This document shows, in pieces, positions 17,080-25,974 of a DNA stretch of 64,000 nucleotides. This DNA comes from an uncultured Pelagibacteraceae bacterium (GTDB lineage: Bacteria > Pseudomonadota > Alphaproteobacteria > Pelagibacterales > Pelagibacteraceae): the NCBI GenBank assembly GCA_902588255.1, contig CACIOK010000003.1, forward strand, positions 1 through 64,000, read 5' to 3'. The first letter of the stretch is position 1. Each line of letters starts with the position of its first letter. Made by a program: the position numbers and the translations under genes. The notes under the pieces were generated by a model. It was not told the DNA's origin, ran no database searches, and was given only the letters and a program-made list of their open reading frames with translations.

Positions 17080-17786
17080 TGGCATTTTTTGAGGGAAATA
17101 AAATGACAGCTGGATATGGCAATGGTCCAGATATTATAAATTCTTGCTCTATCAATGTTAATAGAGGAGAGATCGTTGCTATTTTAGGTCCCAATGGTGC
17201 GGGAAAATCTACTGCAATGAAAGCTATGTTGGGTCTATTAAATTTAAAATCTGGATCAATACTAATAGATGGAAAAAACATCTCTGGTCTTTCTCCTCAA
17301 GACAGAGTTAAACATGGAATATCATTTGTTCCACAAACTAAAAATGTTTTTGCGGGTTTAACAGTTAGAGAAAATTTAGAAATAGGTGCATTTTTAAGAG
17401 ATGATGAATTAGATAAAGTTATTGATGAAATTTATGAATTATTTCCTGTTTTAAAAGAAAAAAAATCTCAAATTGTTGGTGAGCTATCTGGAGGGCAAAG
17501 ACAACAAGTTGCCCTTGGTAGAGCATTAATGATTAAACCATCTGTTTTAATGTTAGATGAACCTACAGCAGGTGTTTCCCCAATAGTAATGGATGAACTT
17601 TTTCAACATATTATTAAAGTAAAGGAAACTAATGTAGCTATTATAATGGTAGAACAAAATGCAAAACAAGCATTAAGCATATCCGACCGAGGCTATGTAC
17701 TGGTAACTGGACAAAATAAATTTGAGGGATCTGGAAGTGAATTGCTTAGAGATCCTGAAGTAAGAAGATCATTCTTAGGAGCATAG
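17079..17786 (+). CDS. livF: Liv/Urt-type ABC importer ATPase, LivF
   Basis: 235 residues from the ATG at 17079 that overlaps the livG stop; a TTG one codon earlier is also possible. Walker A GPNGAGKST, signature ELSGGQRQQVALGRALM and Walker B VLMLDEPTAGVSP are intact. Length and the ending EVRRSFLGA are typical for LivF. It forms the second ATPase subunit of the HAAT importer. livH follows after one base. Confidence 0.92.
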   Translation: MAFFEGNKMTAGYGNGPDIINSCSINVNRGEIVAILGPNGAGKSTAMKAMLGLLNLKSGSILIDGKNISGLSPQDRVKHGISFVPQTKNVFAGLTVRENLEIGAFLRDDELDKVIDEIYELFPVLKEKKSQIVGELSGGQRQQVALGRALMIKPSVLMLDEPTAGVSPIVMDELFQHIIKVKETNVAIIMVEQNAKQALSISDRGYVLVTGQNKFEGSGSELLRDPEVRRSFLGA

Positions 17787-17787
17787 C

Positions 17788-18798
17788 ATGGATTTCTTAA
17801 ACGCATTAATTTTGTTATTAAATTATACAATCATACCGGCATTAACTTATGGTTCACAATTAGCCCTGGGAGCTATTTTTGTTACATTAATTTATGGAGT
17901 TTTAAGATTTGCAAACTTTGCCACTGGAGACATGATGTCTTTTGGAACAATGTTTGCAGTATTGCTTACTTTTTATTTTCAATCTCTAGGAATAAGTTTA
18001 GGAGTATTACCAACGGCATTACTCACAATTCCTTTTGCAATTGTAATGATGATTTTATACATGCTAACAATAGATAAATTTGTTTTCAGTTATTACAGAA
18101 TTAAAAAAAGCCCACCTGTTCAGCTAGCTATGGTTAGTGTAGGTGTAATGTTTGTAACACAGGCAATTATAAGAATAATCATAGGACCATTTGATAGAAG
18201 GTTTCTTGATGGTGAAAAATTTATTTTAAAAGCTATAGAATTTAAAGAAATGACAGGATTAAATGAAGGATTGACTATAAAATCTACTCAATTAATTACA
18301 ATAATTGTTACGTTAATTGTAGTTTCAGTAATGTTTTGGTTTTTAAACAAAACTAAAACAGGCACAAGCATGCGAGCTTATTCTGACAATGAAGATCTAG
18401 CTTTATTATCAGGTATAGATCCTAAAAAGGTTGTAATGTTAACTTGGATTATAGCTGGAGTTTTAGCTACAGTTGGAGGCGTATTATATGGGCTAGATAA
18501 AAGCTACAAGCCTTTTGTGTATTTTAACAACATGCTTCCTATATTTGCTGCCGCTATTGTTGGAGGAATTGGAAATCCGTTTGGTGCATTCCTAGGTGGT
18601 TATGTAGTAGCTTTTGGGGAAATATTTATAACTTACGCTTATAAAAAATTTTTCACATATATACTTCCAGAACATTTAGAGCCAGATTCTCTTATGCAAT
18701 TGCTATCTACAGATTATAAGTTTGCAGTTTCATTTTCTATTTTAGTAGTTGTTTTACTTTTTAGACCTTCGGGTATTTTTAAAGGCAAAATTTTATGA
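17788..18798 (+). CDS. livH: Liv/Urt-type ABC importer permease, LivH
   Basis: 336 residues with about eight membrane helices. The LivH pattern LALGAIFVTLIYGVLRFANFATGDMM near the N-terminus and the EAA-like loop TGTSMRAYSDNEDLALLSGID are visible, with the GGIGNPFGAFLGGYVVAFGE helix near 250-275. LivH proteins are usually about 290-310 residues; the additional length is at the N-terminus and in loops. It forms the channel with LivM, whose start overlaps this stop (ATGA). Confidence 0.9.
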   Translation: MDFLNALILLLNYTIIPALTYGSQLALGAIFVTLIYGVLRFANFATGDMMSFGTMFAVLLTFYFQSLGISLGVLPTALLTIPFAIVMMILYMLTIDKFVFSYYRIKKSPPVQLAMVSVGVMFVTQAIIRIIIGPFDRRFLDGEKFILKAIEFKEMTGLNEGLTIKSTQLITIIVTLIVVSVMFWFLNKTKTGTSMRAYSDNEDLALLSGIDPKKVVMLTWIIAGVLATVGGVLYGLDKSYKPFVYFNNMLPIFAAAIVGGIGNPFGAFLGGYVVAFGEIFITYAYKKFFTYILPEHLEPDSLMQLLSTDYKFAVSFSILVVVLLFRPSGIFKGKIL

Positions 18799-20165
18799 AG
18801 AAGTATTTAAATGTAATCGCTGCGTACTCAATAATGTTATTGCTAATTATTTTAGTGGGAATATTTCAATCTTGGACCACAGCATTAACTATTTTTAATT
18901 ACTGCATGATATCAGCAGTGATGACAATGGGTGCAAATATTCAATGGGGTTATGCGGGTTTAATCAATTTTGGAATTATGGGATATACCGCATTGGGTGG
19001 ACTTGCGGTTGTATTAGTTTCAGTTGCTCCTGTTCCTGAGGCTTGGGAAGCGGGCGGATTAAACATGATGTTTTGTATTTTAGTTATAGCGGGAATAGTT
19101 TTTTCAATACGCTATGTTTTGAAAAAAATTAAGAATTCAAAGCAAAGAAATTATTTAGTAGCTGCAATTATAATAGGTGGCTTGATACTTATTAGAATAA
19201 TATCTGGTCCTGCAATTGAAAGTATTGAGGCAGTTGAGCCTGCCAAAACAGGTTTTTTAGGTGGACTTGGAATGCCAGTTTTATTTTCTTGGATTGTTGG
19301 AGGTCTTTTCGCGGGAGGCCTTGCTTATATTGTGGGTAAAATTGCTCTTGGACTAAGAGCAGATTATCTTGCAATAGCAACTTTATTAATTGCTGAAATT
19401 GTAGTTTCGGTTATTAAACATGAAGACTGGCTAGCAAGAGGAGTAAAAAATGTTATTGGTTTGAAAAGACCAGTGCCTTATGAGGTAGATCTTCAAGGTA
19501 CGCCATGGTTTATAAATTTGGTTGAAAAATTTAATTCAGGTAAATTAAATTTAATTAATTCAGTCGCAGAAAAACAAGATGTTTTAAAGCAATTAGTTAT
19601 TGATGCTTCTTCAGTTTATGTAAAGCTTTGTATGGCAGGTTTATTTTTGTCAGTTGTTATTGTTTTATTAATTATAACGCAAAAAGCTTTATATTCTCCA
19701 TGGGGAAGAAAAATGAGAGCCATACGAGACAACGAAGAAGCAGCAAGCGCAATGGGTAAAAATATTGTTAAAGAGCATCTTTTAATTTTTATACTAGGCT
19801 CAGCAGTTGTTGGTATAGCTGGTGCCATGATGGTAACGAACGATGGTTTATTTACACCAGGAAGCTATAGACCCATGAGATATACATTCGTAATTTGGGT
19901 AATGGTAATTGTAGGTGGAACAGGAAATAATTTTGGAGCTATATTAGGTGGATTTTTTGTTTGGTTTTTATGGGTTCAAGCTGCACCAATAGCTTTATTT
20001 TTAATTAATCTTTTTACTGCACACCTGCCCGAAACAAATGCTTTAAAAATTCATTTAATAGAAAGCGCTCCGTACTTTAGATTTTTAATGATTGGAATAG
20101 GATTATTAGTTGTAATGCGCTATAGGCCGCAGGGAATTTTACCAGAAAAAATTATAAAACAATAA
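18795..20165 (+). CDS. livM: Liv/Urt-type ABC importer permease, LivM
   Basis: 456 residues, at the long end for LivM. The N-terminal helices include GYAGLINFGIMGYTALGG, a LivM hallmark, and the C-terminal EAA loop reads WGRKMRAIRDNEEAASAMGKN. Between them there is a periplasmic or loop insert of about 70 residues (near 215-275, with WFINLVEKFNSGKL). It ends RPQGILPEKI, as many LivM proteins do. With LivH it forms the membrane channel of the HAAT importer. A thioredoxin gene follows after 4 bases. Confidence 0.92.
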   Translation: MKKYLNVIAAYSIMLLLIILVGIFQSWTTALTIFNYCMISAVMTMGANIQWGYAGLINFGIMGYTALGGLAVVLVSVAPVPEAWEAGGLNMMFCILVIAGIVFSIRYVLKKIKNSKQRNYLVAAIIIGGLILIRIISGPAIESIEAVEPAKTGFLGGLGMPVLFSWIVGGLFAGGLAYIVGKIALGLRADYLAIATLLIAEIVVSVIKHEDWLARGVKNVIGLKRPVPYEVDLQGTPWFINLVEKFNSGKLNLINSVAEKQDVLKQLVIDASSVYVKLCMAGLFLSVVIVLLIITQKALYSPWGRKMRAIRDNEEAASAMGKNIVKEHLLIFILGSAVVGIAGAMMVTNDGLFTPGSYRPMRYTFVIWVMVIVGGTGNNFGAILGGFFVWFLWVQAAPIALFLINLFTAHLPETNALKIHLIESAPYFRFLMIGIGLLVVMRYRPQGILPEKIIKQ

Positions 20166-20169
20166 GCGT

Positions 20170-20541
20170 ATGATAAAAAAATTTTTAATAATATTTTTAA
20201 TTCTTTTGCCTTTTAATTCTTTTGCAATAGAAAAAAAAACTACTTTTAATGAAGAACTTTTCAAAAAAGCACAATCAGATGGTAAATTAGTACTCGTAAG
20301 TTCTTGGACTGAATATTGTTATTCATGTGCAAGTCAAATGAAAGTTTTAGATAAAGCAAAAAAAGAATTTGAAAATCTTGAGTACTTTGCTTTTGACGTT
20401 ACAAATAAAGAAATTTCATCTTTATTTAATGTGCAATACCAGAGTACAATTTTAATTTTTAAAGATAATAAAGAAATTCACAGAAGCATTGGCATAACTA
20501 ATAAAGACGAGATTTATAAAATTATAAAATCTTATATATAA
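20170..20541 (+). CDS. Exported thioredoxin-fold protein
   Basis: 123 residues. A signal peptide (ILLPFNSFA, cleavage near residue 19) is followed by a thioredoxin fold with active-site CYSC (Cys50, Cys53) after LVLVSSWTEY and a later QYQSTILIF strand in the position of the cis-proline strand, where threonine-isoleucine replaces the usual x-Pro. The layout resembles the C-terminal domain of DsbD. It probably acts in periplasmic thiol reduction. It lies 4 bases after livM and is likely co-transcribed, although no link between thiol chemistry and the importer is known to me. Confidence 0.75.
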   Translation: MIKKFLIIFLILLPFNSFAIEKKTTFNEELFKKAQSDGKLVLVSSWTEYCYSCASQMKVLDKAKKEFENLEYFAFDVTNKEISSLFNVQYQSTILIFKDNKEIHRSIGITNKDEIYKIIKSYI

Positions 20542-20657
20542 AAAAAACTTTGTTTCTCGTTTTAAATTATTTCCTTATTAAATTGGGTGTTCGATTTATT
20601 ATTCTTTAATTAAATACATATTTTTTCATTACAAAAAAGGTATAGTGTATCTATACA

Positions 20658-21827
20658 ATGAATAAAAATCTTCTAATTTTAACATTAAGTCAGATTTTTA
20701 GTTTTACTGCAGCTCCGGTAACAGTATTTTTAAGTGGGATTATTGGATCTCAAATTAGTCCAGTTAAATCCTTAGCAACTTTGCCAATGTCGATATCCGT
20801 AGTTGGTATTGCCATCGGTGCGATAATTGCCACTAAAGTAATGAGTTTAATTGGAAGAAAGTATGGTTTCATCTCTGCATCAATAGGAAACCTATTATTT
20901 TCAATTTTAGCAGCATATTCAATAATGTACCAAAATTTTATCTTATTTTGCTTTGCAAACTTTTTTATTGGTATTGGAATGGCATTTACTCATCAATATC
21001 GTTTTGCTGCTGCTGAAAGTGTAGAACAAAGCATGGCTCCAAAAGCTATTTCAATAATATTATTCGGTGGAATTATTTCGGCCTTTTTAGGTCCAAGTTT
21101 AGCAAACTATTCAAAAGATTTAATAAGTGAAAATTTATATGTTGGATCTTACTTAGCTCTTGCCCTGTTAACTTTTATACCAGCAATTCTTTTTTTATTT
21201 TATGAAAGTAAATCAAAAATAGATACTAATGTTGAATATAAAGGAAGAAATTATTTAGAAATAATTTTACAGCCTAGATTTATTCAAGCCATAGCAGCGT
21301 CAGCATTTGGATATGCAATAATGACTTTTTTAATGACAGCGACGCCAATTAGTATGCATGTAATGGAAAATATGAGTTTGAATAAAACAAGTATTGTTAT
21401 TCAATTTCATGTTGTTTCAATGTTTTTACCTTCATTAGTAACTGGACACTTAATAAAAAAATATGGCCATAGTAATGTAATTTATGCTGGTGTATTTCTT
21501 TATAGCATTACAATAATAGCAAGTATTTTTGAGCAAAGTTTTTTTAATTATATGTTTGCATTAATCTTTTTAGGTTTAGGTTGGAACTTTTTGTTTATAT
21601 CCGGAACTAGTTTGCTTGTCTTAACCTATAGAGAAGAGGAAAAATATAAAGCACAAGGATTAAATGATTTTATTGTTTATTCTGTTCATGCCATTGGAAG
21701 CTTATCTGCTGGTATTTTCATAACATTAACTAATTGGAAAATAATGAATTTTATTTGTATTCCATTTATGATTTTAATTATTTTCGCAACTATTAGAGCT
21801 GAAATTTTGGATAAAAAAAAATCCTAG
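20658..21827 (+). CDS. Major facilitator superfamily transporter
   Basis: 389 residues, about 12 membrane helices. The loop after helix 2 reads VMSLIGRKYGFISASIGN, equivalent to the MFS A-motif, and an equivalent loop GHLIKKYGHSNVIYAG occurs in the second half. Substrate is not predictable. A small inverted repeat GTATAG/CTATAC (20640-20656) lies directly before the ATG and may be an operator or a leader hairpin. The stop codon lies inside the arm of the terminator hairpin shared with livK. Confidence 0.85.
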   Translation: MNKNLLILTLSQIFSFTAAPVTVFLSGIIGSQISPVKSLATLPMSISVVGIAIGAIIATKVMSLIGRKYGFISASIGNLLFSILAAYSIMYQNFILFCFANFFIGIGMAFTHQYRFAAAESVEQSMAPKAISIILFGGIISAFLGPSLANYSKDLISENLYVGSYLALALLTFIPAILFLFYESKSKIDTNVEYKGRNYLEIILQPRFIQAIAASAFGYAIMTFLMTATPISMHVMENMSLNKTSIVIQFHVVSMFLPSLVTGHLIKKYGHSNVIYAGVFLYSITIIASIFEQSFFNYMFALIFLGLGWNFLFISGTSLLVLTYREEEKYKAQGLNDFIVYSVHAIGSLSAGIFITLTNWKIMNFICIPFMILIIFATIRAEILDKKKS

Positions 21828-21847
21828 CGTAATAAAATACGCTAGGA
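21822..21847. terminator. Bidirectional Rho-independent terminator
   Basis: TCCTAGCGTA (21822-21831) pairs perfectly with TACGCTAGGA (21838-21847) around the loop ATAAAA. On the minus strand the stem is followed by nine T residues, a strong terminator for livK. On the plus strand only TTTT follows. The TAG stop of the MFS gene (21825-21827) is part of the stem. Confidence 0.85.
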
Positions 21848-21863
21848 TTTTAAAAATTAAATT

Positions 21864-23054
21864 TTATCTTTGTTTTTTAGTTTTAAATTTACCACCTTTT
21901 ACTTCTTTTTCTAAGAAAGAACCAAAAGCTTCTCCAACATCAGTGAATTCAACACCTGTTGCACCTTCGTAGTTAATAGCTTTACCTTTAGCTAATAAGT
22001 CTAGTGCTTTTTTTAATTCACCTGGATAAATTTTCTTACCTGGGGCATTAGCAACAGACATAACATTTTTTTGAATAGTAGCTCTATCAGCTTTTCCACC
22101 AGCTTGCATAGCAAGAGTGATTAAGGCAGCAGCATCATAAGATTCTGAAGTGTATGGTCCTGAAGAGTCTATACCACCTGCTTTAGCAACTTTAGCAAAT
22201 ATACCTGCTCCTTTACCTGTAGATCCAGGAAGAGAACCAAAAGATTTACTTAAGCTTTTTCCAAAAGCATCAACAAGAGATTGACCAATCATACCATCAG
22301 ATAAAATAAAAGTATCAAAAGCACCTGAATCTAAAGAGCCTTGTATAATTCCTTTACCACCTTGGTCTAAGTAACCAATTACCGCAACCGCATCTCCACC
22401 CGCAGAAGCTAATGTAGCAACTTCAGCAGAATAGTCAGCTTTGCCATCTTCGTGAGCAGCAACTGCTGTTACTTTAATACCATGGGCTTTCACTGCAGCA
22501 GCATAAACATCTGCTAGGCCTTTTCCATAGTCGTTATTTGTATAAGTAATTGCTACACTTTTAACTTTTCTATCTTTAGTAATATCAGCTAAGATTTGTC
22601 CACCTCTAGCATCTGAAGGAGCTGTTCTAAAAAAGAACCCTTTATCATCTAGAGTAGTTAAACCAGGAGAAGTTGCTGAAGGTGAAATCATTACAACGCC
22701 ATTAGGAACTGCAACGTTTGTTGCAATTGCACCAGTAACACCTGAACAGTCTGCACCCATGATTGCAACTACGCCACCTGAAACTAAACCTTCTGCAGCA
22801 GTAGTAGCAGCAGCAGAGTCAACACAAGTTGAGTCAGCTCTTTCTACTGATATTTTTTTTCCCCCAAGTAACGAACCTGAATCTGATGCCTCTTTAAAGG
22901 CAAGCTCTGCAGACGCAGCCATTGCTGGAGTTAGAGATTCAATTGGACCTGTAAATCCTAAAATAATTCCCATTTTTATTGAATGTCCATCTGAGAATGC
23001 TTTTGTTGTAAAGCATGACACAAATACGAACATTGCGATTAATATTTTTCTCAT
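21864..23054 (-). CDS. livK: Periplasmic binding protein for HAAT importer, LivK-like
   Basis: 396 residues. A signal peptide (1-21, ending KAFS) precedes a type I periplasmic binding fold: GIILGFTGPIESL, then the GADCSGVTGAIATN loop, MISPSATSPGL, and YTNNDYGKGLADVY. These are the usual ligand-loop positions of LivJ/LivK/UrtA proteins. The likely importer is the livGFHM set at 16282-20165, on the opposite strand. The substrate could be a branched-chain amino acid, an amide or another acid, and the neighbouring catabolic operon hints that it is that operon's substrate (inference). A ribosome site AAAGG and a 14-base palindrome lie just upstream, and a strong terminator follows. Confidence 0.9.
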   Translation of the reverse strand: MRKILIAMFVFVSCFTTKAFSDGHSIKMGIILGFTGPIESLTPAMAASAELAFKEASDSGSLLGGKKISVERADSTCVDSAAATTAAEGLVSGGVVAIMGADCSGVTGAIATNVAVPNGVVMISPSATSPGLTTLDDKGFFFRTAPSDARGGQILADITKDRKVKSVAITYTNNDYGKGLADVYAAAVKAHGIKVTAVAAHEDGKADYSAEVATLASAGGDAVAVIGYLDQGGKGIIQGSLDSGAFDTFILSDGMIGQSLVDAFGKSLSKSFGSLPGSTGKGAGIFAKVAKAGGIDSSGPYTSESYDAAALITLAMQAGGKADRATIQKNVMSVANAPGKKIYPGELKKALDLLAKGKAINYEGATGVEFTDVGEAFGSFLEKEVKGGKFKTKKQR

Positions 23055-23065
23055 ATTTTTCCTTT

Positions 23066-23079
23066 AATTGTTAACAATT
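23066..23079. promoter_or_regulatory. Perfect palindrome in the livK leader
   Basis: AATTGTTAACAATT is a perfect 14-base palindrome, 11 bases before the livK start codon and next to its ribosome site. It could be an operator for a dimeric repressor. In such AT-rich DNA shorter palindromes arise often, but seven matched pairs in a gap of 80 bases is less expected. Confidence 0.35.
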
Positions 23080-23134
23080 TATAAAAAGAAAATTAAATAG
23101 TATTAAATAATAAATTCAATAGAAAATTTACCGC

Positions 23135-24616
23135 TTATCTCATAGAGAAAGGGTCCATTGTGGGCTCATCAGAGGTATAGTACCATGTTGTTTTAACTCT
23201 AGTGTAATCTTTTATGGATTCTATCCCAGCTTCTTTACCGTAACCGCTATCTTTCATCCCACCAAATGGAGCAGATGGAGATATTAGCCTATAAGTATTT
23301 ACAAATGTAATTCCCGCTCTAATTGCTTTTGAAACTCTCATGCCTCTTGAAAAATCGCTAGTATAAACTCCAGATGATAAACCGTATTGGTTATCATTCA
23401 TCTTATTTATTACTTCTTCTTCATTTTCAAATTTCATTACAGAAAGCACTGGTCCAAAAAGTTCGTTTTCTGCTACAGGAAGATTATGATTATCACATTC
23501 AATAATTGTTGGGGGAAAATAGTATCCATCATTTGAAAATGGATGTCTTTTACCTCCACATTTAATTTTTCCACCTTGTTCTACAGTTAATTTTATATTT
23601 TTTTCTATTATTTCTAATTGTTTAAAATTACCAATTGGTCCCATTTCACTTTCAGGATCCATAGGAGCCCCAATTTTTATTTTTTCTGCTCTTTTAGTAA
23701 GCTTATCTAAAAATTCCTTATAAATTCCTTTTTGTAAATATAATCTTGAGCCAGCAATACAACTTTGACCGCTTGCACCAAAAATTCCTGCAGTAATTCC
23801 ATTTATTGCATTTTCTTGATGTGCGTCATCAAATACTGCTACTGGACTTTTTCCCCCAAGCTCCAAGCTTACTTCAGATAAATTTTCAGCTGAATTTCTA
23901 ATTATATGTCTTGCAGTTTCAGGACCCCCTGTAAAAGCAATTTTTTCAACCAAGTTATGTGTTGTTAGAGCCTTTCCACATGGATCTCCAAAACCTGTAA
24001 TGACATTTACAACACCCTTTGGTATTCCTGTTTCTTCAATTAATTTTGCAAACTCGAATAATACTGCTGGAGCTAGCTCAGATGATTTTATAACAACAGT
24101 ATTTCCCATCGCTAGAGCAGGAGCTAATTTAGTTACGGTCAATAACATCTGTGAGTTCCAAGGAATAATCGCAGCTATAACACCAATAGGAACTCTCGTG
24201 GTTATTGCTTGAATATTTGGTTTATCTATAGGTAAAACTGTTCCTTCAACTTTATCTGCCATACCAGCATAATAGTCATAATATTCTGCTATATAGTTTG
24301 CTTGTTTTTTTGTTTCTCTAAATAATTTTCCAGTATCAATAGTTTCTATTTCCCCAAGTAACTCTGCATTCTTTCGAAGCTTATCTGCTATTGCTCTTAA
24401 ATATTTACCTCTTTCTCTTGGTAACAACTTTGGCCATTCTCCTTCAAATGCTTTCTGTGCTGCCTTCACTGCTTTATCAACATCATTTGCGCTTGCTTCA
24501 GGAACTACAGCCCATGGCTTATTATTTTCTGGATTTAAAGTTTCAAAAGTTTTTTTAGTTTCAGAGTCTACCCATTCTCCATCAATAAACATTTTATATT
24601 GTTTAAGTTTAGTCAT
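23135..24616 (-). CDS. Aldehyde dehydrogenase
   Basis: 493 residues, full length for the NAD(P)-dependent ALDH superfamily. Cofactor segment IPWNSQMLLTVTKLAPALA, general base in SLELGGKSP, catalytic Cys in GASGQSCIAGSRLY and the NELFGPVLSVM motif are all present. It resembles the betaine-aldehyde/hydroxymuconic-semialdehyde type. As the last gene of a five-gene minus-strand operon (after a monooxygenase, a TPP enzyme, a PF06684 protein and a hydrolase) it probably oxidises an aldehyde released earlier in that pathway. Its start overlaps the hydrolase gene by 8 bases. No terminator separates it from livK. Confidence 0.9.
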   Translation of the reverse strand: MTKLKQYKMFIDGEWVDSETKKTFETLNPENNKPWAVVPEASANDVDKAVKAAQKAFEGEWPKLLPRERGKYLRAIADKLRKNAELLGEIETIDTGKLFRETKKQANYIAEYYDYYAGMADKVEGTVLPIDKPNIQAITTRVPIGVIAAIIPWNSQMLLTVTKLAPALAMGNTVVIKSSELAPAVLFEFAKLIEETGIPKGVVNVITGFGDPCGKALTTHNLVEKIAFTGGPETARHIIRNSAENLSEVSLELGGKSPVAVFDDAHQENAINGITAGIFGASGQSCIAGSRLYLQKGIYKEFLDKLTKRAEKIKIGAPMDPESEMGPIGNFKQLEIIEKNIKLTVEQGGKIKCGGKRHPFSNDGYYFPPTIIECDNHNLPVAENELFGPVLSVMKFENEEEVINKMNDNQYGLSSGVYTSDFSRGMRVSKAIRAGITFVNTYRLISPSAPFGGMKDSGYGKEAGIESIKDYTRVKTTWYYTSDEPTMDPFSMR

Positions 24617-25382
24617 TTTTTATATGTTCCTTAATAGCGTTATTTACATCATCTGCACACTCAATACTACAGAGATGTTTTCCATTGCTTACTATTTTAA
24701 CTTTAGAATTAGCGATTTTTTTACTTAAATTTTTAGACATTTCTGGGGTTGATCCAATATCATTTTCTCCAGTCATAACTAATGTTTTAGTTCTTATATT
24801 TTCAAATATTTCATTATCCTGATGTTTAACAAACAGCTCATAAACTTTTAAGAAATTTTCCATATCATTTTCTTCAAGCATGGAACAAATTTTTTCATAA
24901 ATATTTGGATTTTTATTTATATAGTCATCTGTAAACCATCTCTGAAGGGCTTGTTTCGATAAAGATCTACTTTTTTTTGATAATTCAAATCTGTCATTAA
25001 CTATTTCTTCTTGTTCCTTACTTCTTTGAAAAACCGAGCAAAGTAAAGTCAAAGACACTAGTCTATTATTATATTTGGATGCAAAATTTCTTGCTATTAA
25101 TGAACCAATTGAAAAACCAACCAAATGTATTTTTTCGAATTTTAATTCATCAATCAAATTTAATAATTGTAATGAAAAATCATCGAAACTTATCTGTGAT
25201 TTTTTTAATGGTGTGTTTCCATGTCCTAAAATATCATATGCCAAGACAGTATTGTCAAATGAATTGATCTGAGGCTCCCAAATTTTATGATTAAGTCCTA
25301 CACCGTGAATTAAAACTATTGGAGTATTCTTTTTTTTATTTAGAATATAGAAAGTATTTTTAGAGTCTTTAGCATTGATCAT
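24609..25382 (-). CDS. Alpha/beta hydrolase
   Basis: 257 residues. Oxyanion segment LIHGVGLNHKIW, nucleophile elbow GFSIGS, acid in TGENDIGSTPEM and His in NGKHLCSIE form the complete triad. The closest recognisable type is the 3-oxoadipate enol-lactonase/MhpC-like group, which act on lactones or C-C bonds in ring-cleavage products. It overlaps the ALDH gene and lies 4 bases after the PF06684 gene, in an apparent catabolic operon. It has no signal peptide and acts in the cytoplasm. The exact ester, lactone or diketone substrate is unknown. Confidence 0.85.
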   Translation of the reverse strand: MINAKDSKNTFYILNKKKNTPIVLIHGVGLNHKIWEPQINSFDNTVLAYDILGHGNTPLKKSQISFDDFSLQLLNLIDELKFEKIHLVGFSIGSLIARNFASKYNNRLVSLTLLCSVFQRSKEQEEIVNDRFELSKKSRSLSKQALQRWFTDDYINKNPNIYEKICSMLEENDMENFLKVYELFVKHQDNEIFENIRTKTLVMTGENDIGSTPEMSKNLSKKIANSKVKIVSNGKHLCSIECADDVNNAIKEHIKND

Positions 25383-25386
25383 TTAT

Positions 25387-25974
25387 TTATTTAGGTTCAA
25401 TGCCCATTTCTTTCATATCTTGATATCTGTCACCTGTTCTTGCATGTGCTCTTCCACTAGAAGCTCCACCAATAGCAATTACTATTTCATTATCGAATGG
25501 AGCATCATGAATAGTAAATTCATGCGTTAGATAATATGGTCTTAAACCAGAATCTGTTTTATGCATCATTGGTATAGAAATTTTTGATCCTGCAGGTCCT
25601 CTCGTATTGGTAAAACTTAAATAAGATGTTCCACCCACTGCATCTCTAAACTTATTTCCAAATCTTAAAGTATGAATAAATGCAGATGCATGCTCTATCT
25701 CTCCGTTTAAACCTACAATTCCCGCTTTACCATAAGCTAGAATTTTATCAGGTGAACCAATTTCTTTTATCAATTCTGGAACTAAAATATCACCAAGTTT
25801 TGGAGCTAAATCTAAAATCGTAGGTTTTAGATCTTCAACAAATCCTTGACCATCCCAAGGATTTTTAAAAACTGCCGCAACAGAAACAAGCAAGACAGGT
25901 TCTTTTGCTTCTTTTCCACCTTCAACAAATGTCTTATCAACAAATTTTGTAAATTTTCTTAATTCTAATTTCAT
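25387..25974 (-). CDS. PF06684 (DUF1185, 'amino acid synthesis') family protein
   Basis: 195 residues, the usual length. Recognised by the pattern KNPWDGQGFVEDLKPTI near residue 36, GKAGIVGLNGEIEHASA near 80, the FGNKFRDAVGGTSYLSF segment and the C-terminal IAIGGASSGRAHARTGDR. Structures of the family show a fold related to Bacillus chorismate mutase and to cyanuric acid hydrolase/barbiturase. Despite the family name, the enzymatic reaction is not established. These genes commonly sit beside luciferase-type monooxygenases and aldehyde dehydrogenases, as here. Its start overlaps the TPP enzyme stop by 4 bases. A ring-opening or amide hydrolysis step would suit the neighbourhood, but that is inference. 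Confidence 0.82.
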   Translation of the reverse strand: MKLELRKFTKFVDKTFVEGGKEAKEPVLLVSVAAVFKNPWDGQGFVEDLKPTILDLAPKLGDILVPELIKEIGSPDKILAYGKAGIVGLNGEIEHASAFIHTLRFGNKFRDAVGGTSYLSFTNTRGPAGSKISIPMMHKTDSGLRPYYLTHEFTIHDAPFDNEIVIAIGGASSGRAHARTGDRYQDMKEMGIEPK

